DNA from: Microtetraspora sp. NBRC 13810
Lineage (GTDB): Bacteria > Actinomycetota > Actinomycetes > Streptosporangiales > Streptosporangiaceae
Direction: 5' to 3'
DNA: 64,000 nt
NCBI RefSeq assembly: GCF_030268685.1
Contig: NZ_BSRQ01000006.1
Location: forward strand, 1 to 64,000
The notes beneath the pieces are model-generated. The model searched no databases and was not told the DNA's origin. It was given only the letters and a program-made list of their open reading frames with translations. This document shows, in pieces, positions 8,518 to 16,623 of the stretch. Numbering within the stretch: position 1 is the first letter of the stretch; every line of letters begins with the position of its first letter. The translations under genes were made by a program, and so were the position numbers.

Positions 8518-8993
8518 CGGGACTCCTCCGCGATCAGCTCGGCCGCGCGGTGGACCGCCTTGACGATGTTCTGGTAGCCGGTGCACCGGCACAGGTTGCC
8601 GGACAGGCCCTCCAGCACGTCCTCCTCGCTGGGCGAGGGGTTGTCCCGCAGCAGCGCCGTCGCCGTGCACAGGAAGCCGGGGGTGCAGAAGCCGCACTGC
8701 AGGCCGTGGCACTCGGCGAAGGCCCGCTGCACCGGCGACAGCTCGCCGCCGGGCCCGGCGAGCCCTTCCACCGTGGTGATCTCCCTGCCGTCCACGGTCA
8801 CCGCGAACGTCAGGCAGGACCGGACCGGCTCCCCGTCGAGCAGCACCGTGCAGCAGCCGCACACCCCGTGCTCGCAGCCCACGTGCGTGCCGGTCAGCCC
8901 GAGGTCGTGCCGCAGGCAGTCGGACAGCAGCCGCCGCCCCGGCACACTCGCCTGCCGCAGGACGCCGTTGACCCTAAGCGTGATGTCGAACAC
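8514..8993 (-). CDS. [2Fe-2S] subunit of the molybdenum hydroxylase
   Basis: The 159-residue protein carries two [2Fe-2S] clusters and passes electrons from the molybdenum site to FAD. The N-terminal plant-ferredoxin cluster has Cys in VGCEHGVCGCCTVLLDG (about residues 39-52) and a distal Cys in VRSCLTF. The second, helical cluster has QCGFCTPG and LCRCTGYQNIV. The gene overlaps the FAD subunit by 20 bases upstream and the large subunit by 4 bases downstream, so all three are translationally coupled in the order medium, small, large. Confidence 0.95.
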   Translation of the reverse strand: MFDITLRVNGVLRQASVPGRRLLSDCLRHDLGLTGTHVGCEHGVCGCCTVLLDGEPVRSCLTFAVTVDGREITTVEGLAGPGGELSPVQRAFAECHGLQCGFCTPGFLCTATALLRDNPSPSEEDVLEGLSGNLCRCTGYQNIVKAVHRAAELIAEESR

Positions 8994-9831
8994 CGGTCGT
9001 CTCCGCCTCCCTCGCCGCGTCGCGCAGCGCCTGCCCGGCGAGGACCCCGGCCAGGTGCCGCCGGTAGTCCGCGCTCGCGTGGATGTCCTCCTCCGGTTCC
9101 ACCCGCTCCCGTACGGCCTGCGCCGCCGCCGCCCAGTCGCCCGCGGCGGCCTGCTCGGTCACGTCCACCACGATCGGCACCGGGCCGACGCCGATGCACG
9201 CCACCCGCGCGGCGGCCGGCGTCACCAGGACGGCGACCCCGGCGAGCGCGTAGTCGCCGTGCCGTCTGGCCAGTTCCCTGAAGGACACGCCCGAACCCGG
9301 AGGGAGGGCCGGGAAGAACGCCGAGACGGCCAGCTCGCCCGGCCGTACCGCCGACTCCATCGGCCCGGTGAAGAACTCGGCGGCCGGCACGTCGCGCTCG
9401 GCGCCGCCGGCCGCGGCCAGCCGTACCGAGCCGCCGAGCAGGGCGAGCACGGCGGGCAGCTCGGCGGCGGGGTCGGCGTGCACGAGGCTGCCGACGACGG
9501 TGCCCCGGTTGCGGATCACGGGGTGGGCGACCAGGCGCAGCGCCCGGCGCAGCAGCGGCTGGACGGCCGCCGCCTCGGCGGAGCGCTCGACCCGCGCGTG
9601 CCGGGCCAGCGCACCGGCCCTGACTCCCTCGGGACCGGCCGACAGGGTGTCCAGTCCGGCGACCCGGTTGATGTCGATCAGCCGGGCGGGCGCGGCCAGC
9701 CGCATGTTCAGCAGCGGGATCAGGCTCTGCCCGCCCGCCAGCACCTTGCCGTCCGGCCCGGCCTCGGCGAGCGCCGCGAGCGCCTCGCCGAGGTCGCGCG
9801 GCGCGTGGTAGTCGAAGGGGGGTGGCTTCAC
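8974..9831 (-). CDS. FAD-binding subunit of the molybdenum hydroxylase
   Basis: The 285-residue protein is the CoxM-like FAD subunit. It opens with KPPPFDYHAPRDLGEAL, then the FAD-phosphate motif AGGQSLIPLLNMRLA (about residues 36-50) and a second motif IRNRGTVVGSLVHADPAAE (about 105-123), where the family has TxGGxxxxAxPA. The C-terminal CO_deh_flav_C domain follows. It is the first gene of the hydroxylase cassette and starts 27 bases after the permease stop, so permease and enzyme are probably one transcript. Confidence 0.94.
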   Translation of the reverse strand: MKPPPFDYHAPRDLGEALAALAEAGPDGKVLAGGQSLIPLLNMRLAAPARLIDINRVAGLDTLSAGPEGVRAGALARHARVERSAEAAAVQPLLRRALRLVAHPVIRNRGTVVGSLVHADPAAELPAVLALLGGSVRLAAAGGAERDVPAAEFFTGPMESAVRPGELAVSAFFPALPPGSGVSFRELARRHGDYALAGVAVLVTPAAARVACIGVGPVPIVVDVTEQAAAGDWAAAAQAVRERVEPEEDIHASADYRRHLAGVLAGQALRDAAREAETTGVRHHA

Positions 9832-9858
9832 CGCCGACTCACCGCCTTCCTGGCCGCC

Positions 9859-11235
9859 TCACCCGGATCCCTGCCGTTCCCGGCCCAGCTCTCCGCCCGG
9901 GACCTCGGCCACCGGGACGCCCCGGCCGCGGGAGAGAAGCCTGAGCAGGTGGTAGCCGAGGAGCACCACGATCGTGCCGAGCGCGATGCCCTCCAGGGCG
10001 AACTCTCCGGTGATCATATGCCGGACGGGGCCGATGGCCAGGATGATTCCGGCGCCGATCGGCAGCATGTTCACCGGGTCGGAGAAGTCGACCCGGTTCT
10101 CGATCCAGATCTTCGCGCCGAGCAGGCCGATCATGCCGTACAGGATGACGGTGACGCCGCCGAGCACGCCGCCGGGCGTGGCGGCGACCAGCGCGCCGAA
10201 CTTCGGGCACAGGCCGAACAGGATCGCGATGACCGCGGCGATGTAGTAGGCGGCGGTCGAGTAGACCCGGGTGGCCGCCATGACGCCGATGTTCTCCGCG
10301 TAGGTGGTGGTGGGCGAGCCGCCGACGGCACTGGTGATCACCGTGCCGACGCCGTCGCCGATGATCGCGCGGCCGACGTAGGGGTCCACGTCGGTGCCGG
10401 TCATCTCGCCGACCGCCTTGACGTGGCCGACGTTCTCGGCGATCAGCGCGATCACCGCGGGCAGCACGAGCACGATCGCGGACACCTGGAAGCTCGGTGC
10501 GTGGAACTCGGGCAGCCCGATCCACGGCGCGTCGGCGACCCCCTGGAGGCTGACCCTGGGATGGGTGTCCACCTGGCCGGTGGCGGCGTTGAACGCCGTG
10601 ATGTCACCGAAGATCCGGTCGGCCAGCCAGGACAGCGCGAACCCGGCGACCAGGCCGAGCAGGATGCCGATCCGCCCGACGAAGCCGCGGAACAGCCCGA
10701 TCAGCACGAACGTCACCGACATCGTGATGAGCGCCATCCACGGGTCCTGCGGCCAGTAGGTGTCCGCCACCACGTAGGCCAGCCCGAAGCCGATCAGCAT
10801 CACCACGGCGCCGGTGACGACCGGCGGGAAGACCCGGTGGATGATCCCCACGCCGAGGAAGTGGATCGCCACCCCGGCCAGCGCCAGCACCGCGCCGGCC
10901 ACCAGGATCGCGCCGGTCACGGTCGCGTCGTCCCCCTGCGCCGCCCGGATGGCGATCACGCCGCCCACGAACGACGCGCTGGTGCCCAGATAGCTGGGAA
11001 TCTTGCCCTGGACGATCAGCAGGAACAGGATCGTCGCGACGCCCGACATCATCACCGCGACGTTCGCGTCCAGCCCCATCAGGATGGGGAACACGAACGT
11101 CGCCCCGAACATCGCGATCACATGCTGGGCGCCGAAGCCCACCATCCGCGGCCACGACAGCCGCTCATCCGGCCTGACCACCTCGCCGGGGGCCAGATGG
11201 CGCCCGTCTCCGTGCTTGGTCCAACCCGCAACCAT
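9859..11235 (-). CDS. NCS2 (NAT/UraA-type) nucleobase permease
   Basis: A purine or pyrimidine base is probably imported by proton symport. The 458-residue protein has about 12-14 membrane segments and the NAT signature in ALIAENVGHVKAVGEMTG near residue 265. It also has TSASFVGG in the first half and GGSPTTTYAENIGV after the signature. The ENxG form of the motif is shared by uracil and xanthine carriers. Its place directly upstream of the hydroxylase genes favours xanthine, hypoxanthine or a related purine. GAAGAGGGG precedes the ATG. Control by the PucR protein encoded next to it is likely. Confidence 0.93.
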   Translation of the reverse strand: MVAGWTKHGDGRHLAPGEVVRPDERLSWPRMVGFGAQHVIAMFGATFVFPILMGLDANVAVMMSGVATILFLLIVQGKIPSYLGTSASFVGGVIAIRAAQGDDATVTGAILVAGAVLALAGVAIHFLGVGIIHRVFPPVVTGAVVMLIGFGLAYVVADTYWPQDPWMALITMSVTFVLIGLFRGFVGRIGILLGLVAGFALSWLADRIFGDITAFNAATGQVDTHPRVSLQGVADAPWIGLPEFHAPSFQVSAIVLVLPAVIALIAENVGHVKAVGEMTGTDVDPYVGRAIIGDGVGTVITSAVGGSPTTTYAENIGVMAATRVYSTAAYYIAAVIAILFGLCPKFGALVAATPGGVLGGVTVILYGMIGLLGAKIWIENRVDFSDPVNMLPIGAGIILAIGPVRHMITGEFALEGIALGTIVVLLGYHLLRLLSRGRGVPVAEVPGGELGRERQGSG

Positions 11236-11603
11236 GCGAGCCCCTCTTCACCTTGGGCCGTCGGCTGGTGGCCACCCCCGCAGGCATCCCTCCGCGGCGG
11301 ATATCTCCCTGTTCCCGGGGCACATTAGGCCCGCCGTAACCACTCTCTCACGGGCATGATCTGCCAAAGCTACCGCCATCACCAGCGTTCGCCTCGCGCA
11401 CCGCTCCCCGGCGGGGACGGTGAGCGTCCCGCCGGCACCGGCGGTTCGGCTTCGACGATAAATATCGTAGGGAAAAAGCGTCCTGGCCCGACAAGGGGCG
11501 AAGACGAAAAGGTACGGCGGCGCCGCCGAAACCCCCGCGGCACCGCCGGAACTCCGTCCCCGGCGGCCGAATCGTCAGCGACCGGTCCTCGGCTGCCGGG
11601 TCC
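11236..11603. other. Upstream region of the permease operon
   Basis: No gene is visible in these 368 bases. The stretch holds the presumed promoter of the minus-strand permease/hydroxylase operon and one AT-rich dyad (listed separately) in otherwise very GC-rich sequence. I could not match it to a known riboswitch class. Confidence 0.5.
11455..11468 (-). promoter_or_regulatory. AT-rich dyad, possible operator
   Basis: ACGATA and TATCGT are separated by AA, a 6-bp perfect inverted repeat inside the AT-rich island of the permease upstream region. It lies about 220 bases before the permease start. The binding protein is unknown. Confidence 0.35.
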
Positions 11604-11822
11604 TCAGCGGCCGGCGACGACCCGGATCTCGAAGCCCTCGCCGGTGACGAGGGAGCCTGGGCGGATCTTGGCGCGCTTGCGGAGCTCCACCTCGCCGTCC
11701 ACCAGGACCTCGCCGTCGGCGACGAGCAGCTTGGCGACGCCCCCGGTCTCGGTGACGCCGCAGACCTTCAGCAGGTCGCAGAGGGGGATGTACTCGGTGG
11801 TCAGTTCGAAGGTCTCCTTCAC
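11604..11822 (-). CDS. Small S4-domain RNA-binding protein (YaaA/RlbA type)
   Basis: The 72-residue protein is essentially one S4 domain: EYIPLCDLLKVCGVTETGGVA, then LLVADGEVLVDGEVELRKRAKI, the RNA-contacting VDGxxExRKRxKI pattern, ending in a short beta-rich tail. Stand-alone S4 proteins of this size bind structured RNA, often ribosomal; the partner is not shown here. The GTG start at 11822 opens the domain. It sits 17 bases after the PucR gene stop on the same strand and may simply be co-transcribed. Confidence 0.85.
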   Translation of the reverse strand: MKETFELTTEYIPLCDLLKVCGVTETGGVAKLLVADGEVLVDGEVELRKRAKIRPGSLVTGEGFEIRVVAGR

Positions 11823-11839
11823 CCGCCCAGGATAGGGAG

Positions 11840-13520
11840 TCAGATGCCGCGCATGCGCAGCACGTGCAGCGCGAGGGTGAGATTGAGGCGCAGGTGGGCG
11901 TCCTCGGTGAAGTCGCCGAGCATCCGCTCCAGCTTGCCGATGCGGTAGCGCAGGGTGTTGTAGTGGAAGTGCAGCCGGCGTGCCGTCTCCGCCACGTTGA
12001 GGTTCGTCTCCAGCAGGACCTGGAGGGTGCGGCGCAGGTCGGCGTTCTCGGCCTCGTCGTCGGCGGCGAGCGGGCCGAGCGTCTCCCGGACGAAGGCGTG
12101 CAGCTCCGCCGTGTCGTTGACCAGCGAGAGCAGGCGGTAGACGCCGAGCTGGTCGAAGTGGGCGACCGCGCCGGGGCCGTGCAGCTGGCGGCCCACCCTG
12201 GCCGCCTTGAGCGCCTGGCCGTACGCCTCGGGCAGCGCGTCGGGGCCCGCGGCCGTGCGGCTGGTGCCGGTGGAGAAGGTGGCGGGCAGCGCCTCGGTGA
12301 AGGCCGCCGCGGCGTCCTTGGCGAGGCGGGCGGCGTCGGCCGAGGCGTCCACGACGGCGACGACCTCGTGCGAGAAGCCGGCCACCGCGCCGCGCCCGTC
12401 GTGCCGGCGGATCGCGGCGGTCCAGGAGGCGACCAGCCGGTCCTGCGCGGTCCGCTCGTCCCCTTCGGGGTCCAGCTCGGCGACCATGACGACGACGGAC
12501 CGCTCCAGGTTCCAGCCGAACGCCCGCGCGCGGGCCGCGACCCGCTCCGCCGAGCCCGCCCGCCCGGTGAGCACGTCGCGCAGGAAGTCGGCGCGGTACT
12601 TGCTCTCCACCGCGTTGACCGCCTCCTGCCGGGTCACCACCAGCGCGGCGACCGTGGCGGCACGTTCCAGAATGCCGACGTCGCTGTCCCGGATGGCCCC
12701 TGCGGGGCTGTAGGCGACGATCCGGCCGTGGTGGTGGCCGCCCGCGATGACCGGTACGGCGGCGCACACCCGGCCGGCGCCCTGGGCCGCGTCGGCCGCC
12801 CGGCGCCGCACCGGGTCGCCCGTGACACGCCCGCCTCCCGCGCCCGGTCCCGCCGCGATGACCGGCTGGCCGCCGAGGTCGCCGCCGGCGGCCACCAGCT
12901 CGCGCAGCGCGGCGACGTGCTCGCCGGGCCCGGCGGCGGCCAGAAGCTGCCCGGCCCCGTCGAACGTGGCCACCGCCACGTCGAGCAGCCCGGCCACCTC
13001 GGCGCTCACCTCGCGCAACCCGCCCCCGGCCAGCACGACCTGCACCAGCGCCCGGTGCGCCTCCTCCGCGCGGGCCAGCGCGGCCGCCTGCCGGTTGAGG
13101 ATGTCGGTGAGCACCTGGTTGAGGATGTCGTCGAAACCGACGTCGTTGGGCAGCTGAATCAGCGGGAAGCCCAGCCGGTCGGCCTGCTCCACCATGTCCC
13201 TGGGCAGCTCGTCGAGGTAGCGGCCGAGCTTGATGGCCAGCGCCGCGAGGCCGCGCTCGTCGAGGTCGGCCACCAGCCGGTCCAGCGACTGCGGGGTGTT
13301 GCGCAGCGGGTAGCCGGTGGTCAGCAGCAGCTCGTGCGGCTTCACCCAGGCGAGGACGTCGGGCACCTCCATGACGTTGAGGCGCTGGACGATCCTGCCG
13401 AGGCCGCTCTCCCCCGCGATCAGCTTCGCGCCTGCGAGGGTGGACACGCCGAGCACCTCGCCGACGGCCACACCGTGAATGATCGTGCCGGTGCTCGCCA
13501 GGCGTACGGGGGGTTCCATG
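11840..13520 (-). CDS. PucR-family transcriptional regulator
   Basis: The protein (about 559 residues) has the purine catabolism regulator domain at its N-terminus (GVAVGEVLGVSTLAGAKLIAGE, VMEVPDVLAWVKPHELLLTTGY). A central GAF-like part follows, and the C-terminal PucR helix-turn-helix carries LRRTLQVLLETNLNVAETARRL and HFHYNTLRYRIGKLERM. Members activate or repress purine and allantoin genes. It is divergent from the DUF2877-FdrA-DUF1116 operon with 108 bases between and lies beside the permease/hydroxylase operon, so it probably controls both. The start is uncertain: ATG at 13520 opens the domain, but GTG at 13541 and TTG at 13561 are in frame. Confidence 0.92.
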
Positions 13521-13529
13521 AAGGAATTG

Positions 13530-13541
13530 TGACCGATCACC
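13530..13541. promoter_or_regulatory. Short dyad between pucR and the AllHFG-like operon
   Basis: GTGA-CCGA-TCAC is a small inverted repeat in the 108-base divergent spacer. It is a candidate site for the PucR protein; with 4-bp arms the support is weak. Confidence 0.3.
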
Positions 13542-13628
13542 TCTCTGGCAGGAAGAGCCAACCTTTGGGCTGACTGTTGTCACCTTTCTCCGTACGGACG
13601 CCGGAGAACCCCGTTCTACCGTCGGTTC

Positions 13629-14600
13629 ATGGTGCGCGGCGCCGGGGCAGAGAACCCCATGCGTGCTCGACGTGCGCGAACACGCGGAACGGCTGGAGGA
13701 TCGGTGACCGTTGGAACGCGCCCGGGAGCGCGGCGCGGCCCCGCGCGGGCGGGCGCCCGCGCGGAGGCGTCCGGTGCCGCGAGCACCGCGCTGCGCGCGA
13801 TGCTCGGCGCGCAGCGGCGGCCCGCCAGAGTGCTCGCCGCCTTCCCCGCCGGGCTGTACCTGGAGGTCAGGACCGAGCTGGAGCCGCACGTGGTCGCCGT
13901 GGTGAGCGCCGAGGCCACCCGGCTGCCGAACGCGATGGTGCTGACCGAGCCGCTGCCGCCGGTCGCCGTCGGGGACGAGGCCGCGGTCGGCGACGGCTCC
14001 ATCGAGGTGGGCGGGCTCAGCCTGCGGGTGCGCCGCTGGTGGAACCCGGCGCCCCCGCTCGGCCCCGCCTACCCGCCCCGGCTGGAGAGCGCCGCCTCCG
14101 TGATGACCCGCCTGTGCCTGTCCGCCGCCCGGCGCCCCGGCCTGGAACGCGACGGCGCCGTGGCCCTGCTCGCCGAGGGCTGCGCGACGGGGTCCCTCGC
14201 CGACACGATCGTCGCCGCCGAGCGCCTAGTCGGGCTCGGCCCCGGGCTCACCCCCAGCGGGGACGACGTGCTGGCCGGGCTGCTGCTCGCGCTGCGCCAT
14301 CTCGGGCAGGCCAGCGACACCGGGCGCGCGATCTGGCTGGCCGGCTGGCTCTCCGCCGCCGTCACCTTCGAGGCCCGCAGCCGTACGACGCCCATCTCCG
14401 CCACGTTGCTGCACTGCGCGTCCAGGGGCCAGGCCAGTTCGGAGGTCCTCGCCGTGCTCCGCGGGATCGCCGGCCACCAGGCGCTCGAACCGGCCCTGCT
14501 GCGCCTGCTGCAACTCGGCCACACCTCGGGCGCCGACCTCGCCTGGGGCCTGCGCATCGGCCTGGACGCCGTCCTCGGCCTCCGGGACCGCGCCGCGTGA
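13629..14600 (+). CDS. DUF2877 protein, AllH-like (oxamate carbamoyltransferase component)
   Basis: The 323-residue protein carries the DUF2877 hallmark GLGPGLTPSGDDVLAGLLLAL near residues 199-219, and SRTTPISATLLHCASRGQASSE further on. In Escherichia coli the homologue AllH (YlbF) works with AllF (FdrA) and AllG (YlbE, DUF1116) as oxamate carbamoyltransferase in allantoin use, giving carbamoyl phosphate. The same three families are adjacent here, so the same reaction or one close to it is inferred. The first 45 residues are Arg/Ala/Gly-rich and may be partly untranslated: ATG at 13659 is an alternative. TACCGT ends nine bases before the ATG at 13629, so a leaderless start is possible. Confidence 0.83.
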   Translation: MVRGAGAENPMRARRARTRGTAGGSVTVGTRPGARRGPARAGARAEASGAASTALRAMLGAQRRPARVLAAFPAGLYLEVRTELEPHVVAVVSAEATRLPNAMVLTEPLPPVAVGDEAAVGDGSIEVGGLSLRVRRWWNPAPPLGPAYPPRLESAASVMTRLCLSAARRPGLERDGAVALLAEGCATGSLADTIVAAERLVGLGPGLTPSGDDVLAGLLLALRHLGQASDTGRAIWLAGWLSAAVTFEARSRTTPISATLLHCASRGQASSEVLAVLRGIAGHQALEPALLRLLQLGHTSGADLAWGLRIGLDAVLGLRDRAA

Positions 14601-14920
14601 CCCCCACCGGCACGGGCACCACACCCGAAGCGCCACCCGGCCCCTACAGCGTGGCGCCCGACCTGTACAGCGCGGCACCCGGTCCGTACGGCGCGGCGAC
14701 CGGCCCGTACGGCGTGGCGCGCCCGGCGAGGACGTCGCCCGGCTCGCATGTTCTCGCGGACGGCGGGCGCCGGGCGACCGGCTCGTACGGCGGCGTGGCC
14801 TGGCCGGACAGGGCGGCCTCGATCAGCACGTGCCCCGCCGGAGCCGTGCAGGAGGGGGCCGGTGGGGCGAGGCTCCGGAGCGGGATGCCGCGGACGTGCA
14901 GAAGGGGGCGGGTGACGTGA
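14597..14920 (+). CDS. Possible small repeat protein coupled between AllH-like and FdrA genes
   Basis: An open frame of 107 codons starts at GTG 14597, overlapping the DUF2877 stop as GTGA, and stops at 14920, overlapping the first FdrA start as GTGA. The same overlap style links FdrA to DUF1116. The predicted peptide begins with four 7-residue repeats of the form PYGxAxG and has no recognised domain. It may be a real linker peptide or degenerate spacer that happens to be open. The only support is the double overlap and the in-frame 21-bp repeat length. Confidence 0.3.
   Translation: MTPTGTGTTPEAPPGPYSVAPDLYSAAPGPYGAATGPYGVARPARTSPGSHVLADGGRRATGSYGGVAWPDRAASISTCPAGAVQEGAGGARLRSGMPRTCRRGRVT
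14642..14725 (+). repeat. Four tandem 21-bp repeats
   Basis: Units start at 14642, 14663, 14684 and 14705. Each has the form xxxTACxGCGxGGC plus a variable end. The 21-bp period keeps the possible small ORF in frame. Confidence 0.75.
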
Positions 14921-15050
14921 GTACTGCGGGCGGGGGCGCCGTGGGCATGGAGGAGGCGGGTGACTTGAACGCTGCGGGCGGGGGCGCCGTGGGCGTGGAG
15001 AAGGGGGCGGGTGACGTGAGCGCTGCGGGCGGGGGCGCCGTGGGGAAGGG
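14917..15050 (+). repeat. Triplicated translation-start region of fdrA
   Basis: Three tandem copies of a 48-51 bp unit begin at 14917, 14965 and 15016. Each has a purine-rich GGCGGGTGAC just before a possible start (GTG, TTG, GTG) and then GCTGCGGGCGGGGGCGCCGT. Each copy therefore holds its own Shine-Dalgarno-like stretch and start codon in the fdrA frame. Confidence 0.8.
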
Positions 15051-16623
15051 CGCGGACCTGGTGTTCGTGCGGTCGGGGGTTTATCACGACTCGGTGGGGC
15101 TGATGCGGGTCAGCCGGGCGCTGGGAGCGCTGCCGGGGGTGGAGACGGCGATCGTGGCGATGGCGACCGAGCTGAACGCTGGCCTGGCCCGGGAGGCGGG
15201 CTTCACCCTGCCCGCCGCCGGCCCGGCCGACCTGCTGGTCGCGGTACGCGCCGCCGACGACACGGCCGCGCGGGCCGCCGCGGCCGAGCTCGACCGGCTG
15301 CTGGCCGACCTGGCGAGCCGTACGGCGGGGCCGGGGCGGGAGCAGGCGCCGCCGCGGACCGTCGGGAAGGGCGCGGCCGGTTCCGCGGCGACGCTGGCGC
15401 TGGTGTCGGTGCCGGGCGAGCACGCCTTCCCCGAGGCGCTGGACGCGATCGAGGCCGGGCTGTCGGTCATGGTCTTCAGCGACAACGTGCCGGTGGACCA
15501 GGAGGTGCTGCTCAAGGAGCGGGCCGAGGAGCGCGGCGTACTGGTCATGGGGCCCGACTGCGGCACGGCGGTGATCGGCGGGGTCGGTCTCGGCTTCGCC
15601 AACGTGCTGCGGCCCGGCCCGGTGGGCGTCGTGGCCGCCTCGGGGACCGGGGCCCAGCAGGTGACGTGCCTGCTCGACCTCGCCGGGGTGGGCGTGAGCC
15701 ACGTGCTCGGCGTCGGCGGCCGTGACCTGTCCGAGCGGGTCGCCGGTCGTTCGACGCTGCGCGCCCTGGCCGCCCTGGACGCCGATCCGGCGACCGAGCT
15801 CATCGTGCTGATCTCCAAGCCGCCCGCCCCCGAGGTCGCGCGGGCGGTACTCAAGACGGCCGCGGGACTGGCCACCCCGGTGGTCACCGCCTTCCTCGGC
15901 CCGTCCGGCGACCTCACGACCGCCACCCTCCAGGTCCTCACCGCCCTCGGCGTCCCCACACCCCCCTGGCCCGCCTTCCCCGCAGCCCCCCTTACCGCCC
16001 CGACTCCCCCCTCCCCCACCGCGGAAGCCGCCCCGGGTCCTCCTCCACCCCCCACGGAGACCACGCCCGCCCAGCCCTCCCCCGGCACGGAAGCCCCGCC
16101 CACCCACCTCTCCCACAGCACGGAGAGCGCGCCCACCCAGCCCTCCTCCGGCGTGGAAGCCGCGCCCGCCCAGCCCACCCAGAGCGGGGAGGGGGCGGGT
16201 GGTTTGTGGGGGATTTACGCCGGGGGCACGTTGTGTGCTGAGGCGGCGGGGATCGCGGGGCGGGGGACGTTCGTGGACTACGGGGACGACGAGTACACGC
16301 GGGGCAGGCCGCATCCGATGATCGATCCGGTGTTGCGGATCGAGGCGCTGGCCGCCGTGCCGCCGGGCGGGGTGGCGTTGCTGGACGTGGTGCTCGGGCA
16401 CGGCGCGGATCCCGATCCGGTGCGGCGGCTCGGGCCCGAGGTGGCGGCGGCGGTGGCCAGGGGGGTCGCCGTGGTGGTCGCGGTGGTCGGCAGTGAGGGC
16501 GACCCGCAGGGCCTGGACCGCCAGATCGCGGGGTTCCGGGCGGCGGGCGCCGGTGTCTTCGTCTCCAACGCGCAGGCCGCGCGGCACGCCGCCGCTCTGG
16601 CCGGATCGGATGTGACCCCGTGA
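14917..16623 (+). CDS. fdrA: FdrA-like acyl-CoA synthetase/succinyl-CoA ligase-fold protein (AllF)
   Basis: FdrA proteins have a CoA-ligase-like fold and form the large part of oxamate carbamoyltransferase with AllG and AllH. The family core begins at DLVFVRSGVYHDSVGLMRVS (from about 15058). GPDCGTAVIGGVGLGFANV, VAASGTGAQQVT and HVLGVGGRDLSERVAGRS mark the CoA-binding half, and GGTLCAEA, DYGDDEYTRGRPHPMIDP and LDVVLGHGADPDP the second half. Between the halves lies a Pro/Thr-rich insert of about 75 residues (15960-16195), absent from typical members. GTG at 14917 is coupled to the preceding frame, but the region is triplicated, and TTG 14965, GTG 15016 or GTG 15040 could also start the protein. 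The stop overlaps the DUF1116 start. Confidence 0.85.
   Translation: MSTAGGGAVGMEEAGDLNAAGGGAVGVEKGAGDVSAAGGGAVGKGADLVFVRSGVYHDSVGLMRVSRALGALPGVETAIVAMATELNAGLAREAGFTLPAAGPADLLVAVRAADDTAARAAAAELDRLLADLASRTAGPGREQAPPRTVGKGAAGSAATLALVSVPGEHAFPEALDAIEAGLSVMVFSDNVPVDQEVLLKERAEERGVLVMGPDCGTAVIGGVGLGFANVLRPGPVGVVAASGTGAQQVTCLLDLAGVGVSHVLGVGGRDLSERVAGRSTLRALAALDADPATELIVLISKPPAPEVARAVLKTAAGLATPVVTAFLGPSGDLTTATLQVLTALGVPTPPWPAFPAAPLTAPTPPSPTAEAAPGPPPPPTETTPAQPSPGTEAPPTHLSHSTESAPTQPSSGVEAAPAQPTQSGEGAGGLWGIYAGGTLCAEAAGIAGRGTFVDYGDDEYTRGRPHPMIDPVLRIEALAAVPPGGVALLDVVLGHGADPDPVRRLGPEVAAAVARGVAVVVAVVGSEGDPQGLDRQIAGFRAAGAGVFVSNAQAARHAAALAGSDVTP

Noticed and set aside
6127-9831. Aerobic carbon monoxide dehydrogenase (coxMSL)
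   Set aside because: The large subunit has the form II PYRGAGR motif and lacks the copper-binding Cys loop of form I CO dehydrogenase; the permease and PucR context favours purines.
8581-11328. 915-codon frame antisense to the hydroxylase and permease genes
   Set aside because: Shadow of the real minus-strand genes; its His/Arg/Gly-rich product is what opposite frames of GC-rich coding DNA give.
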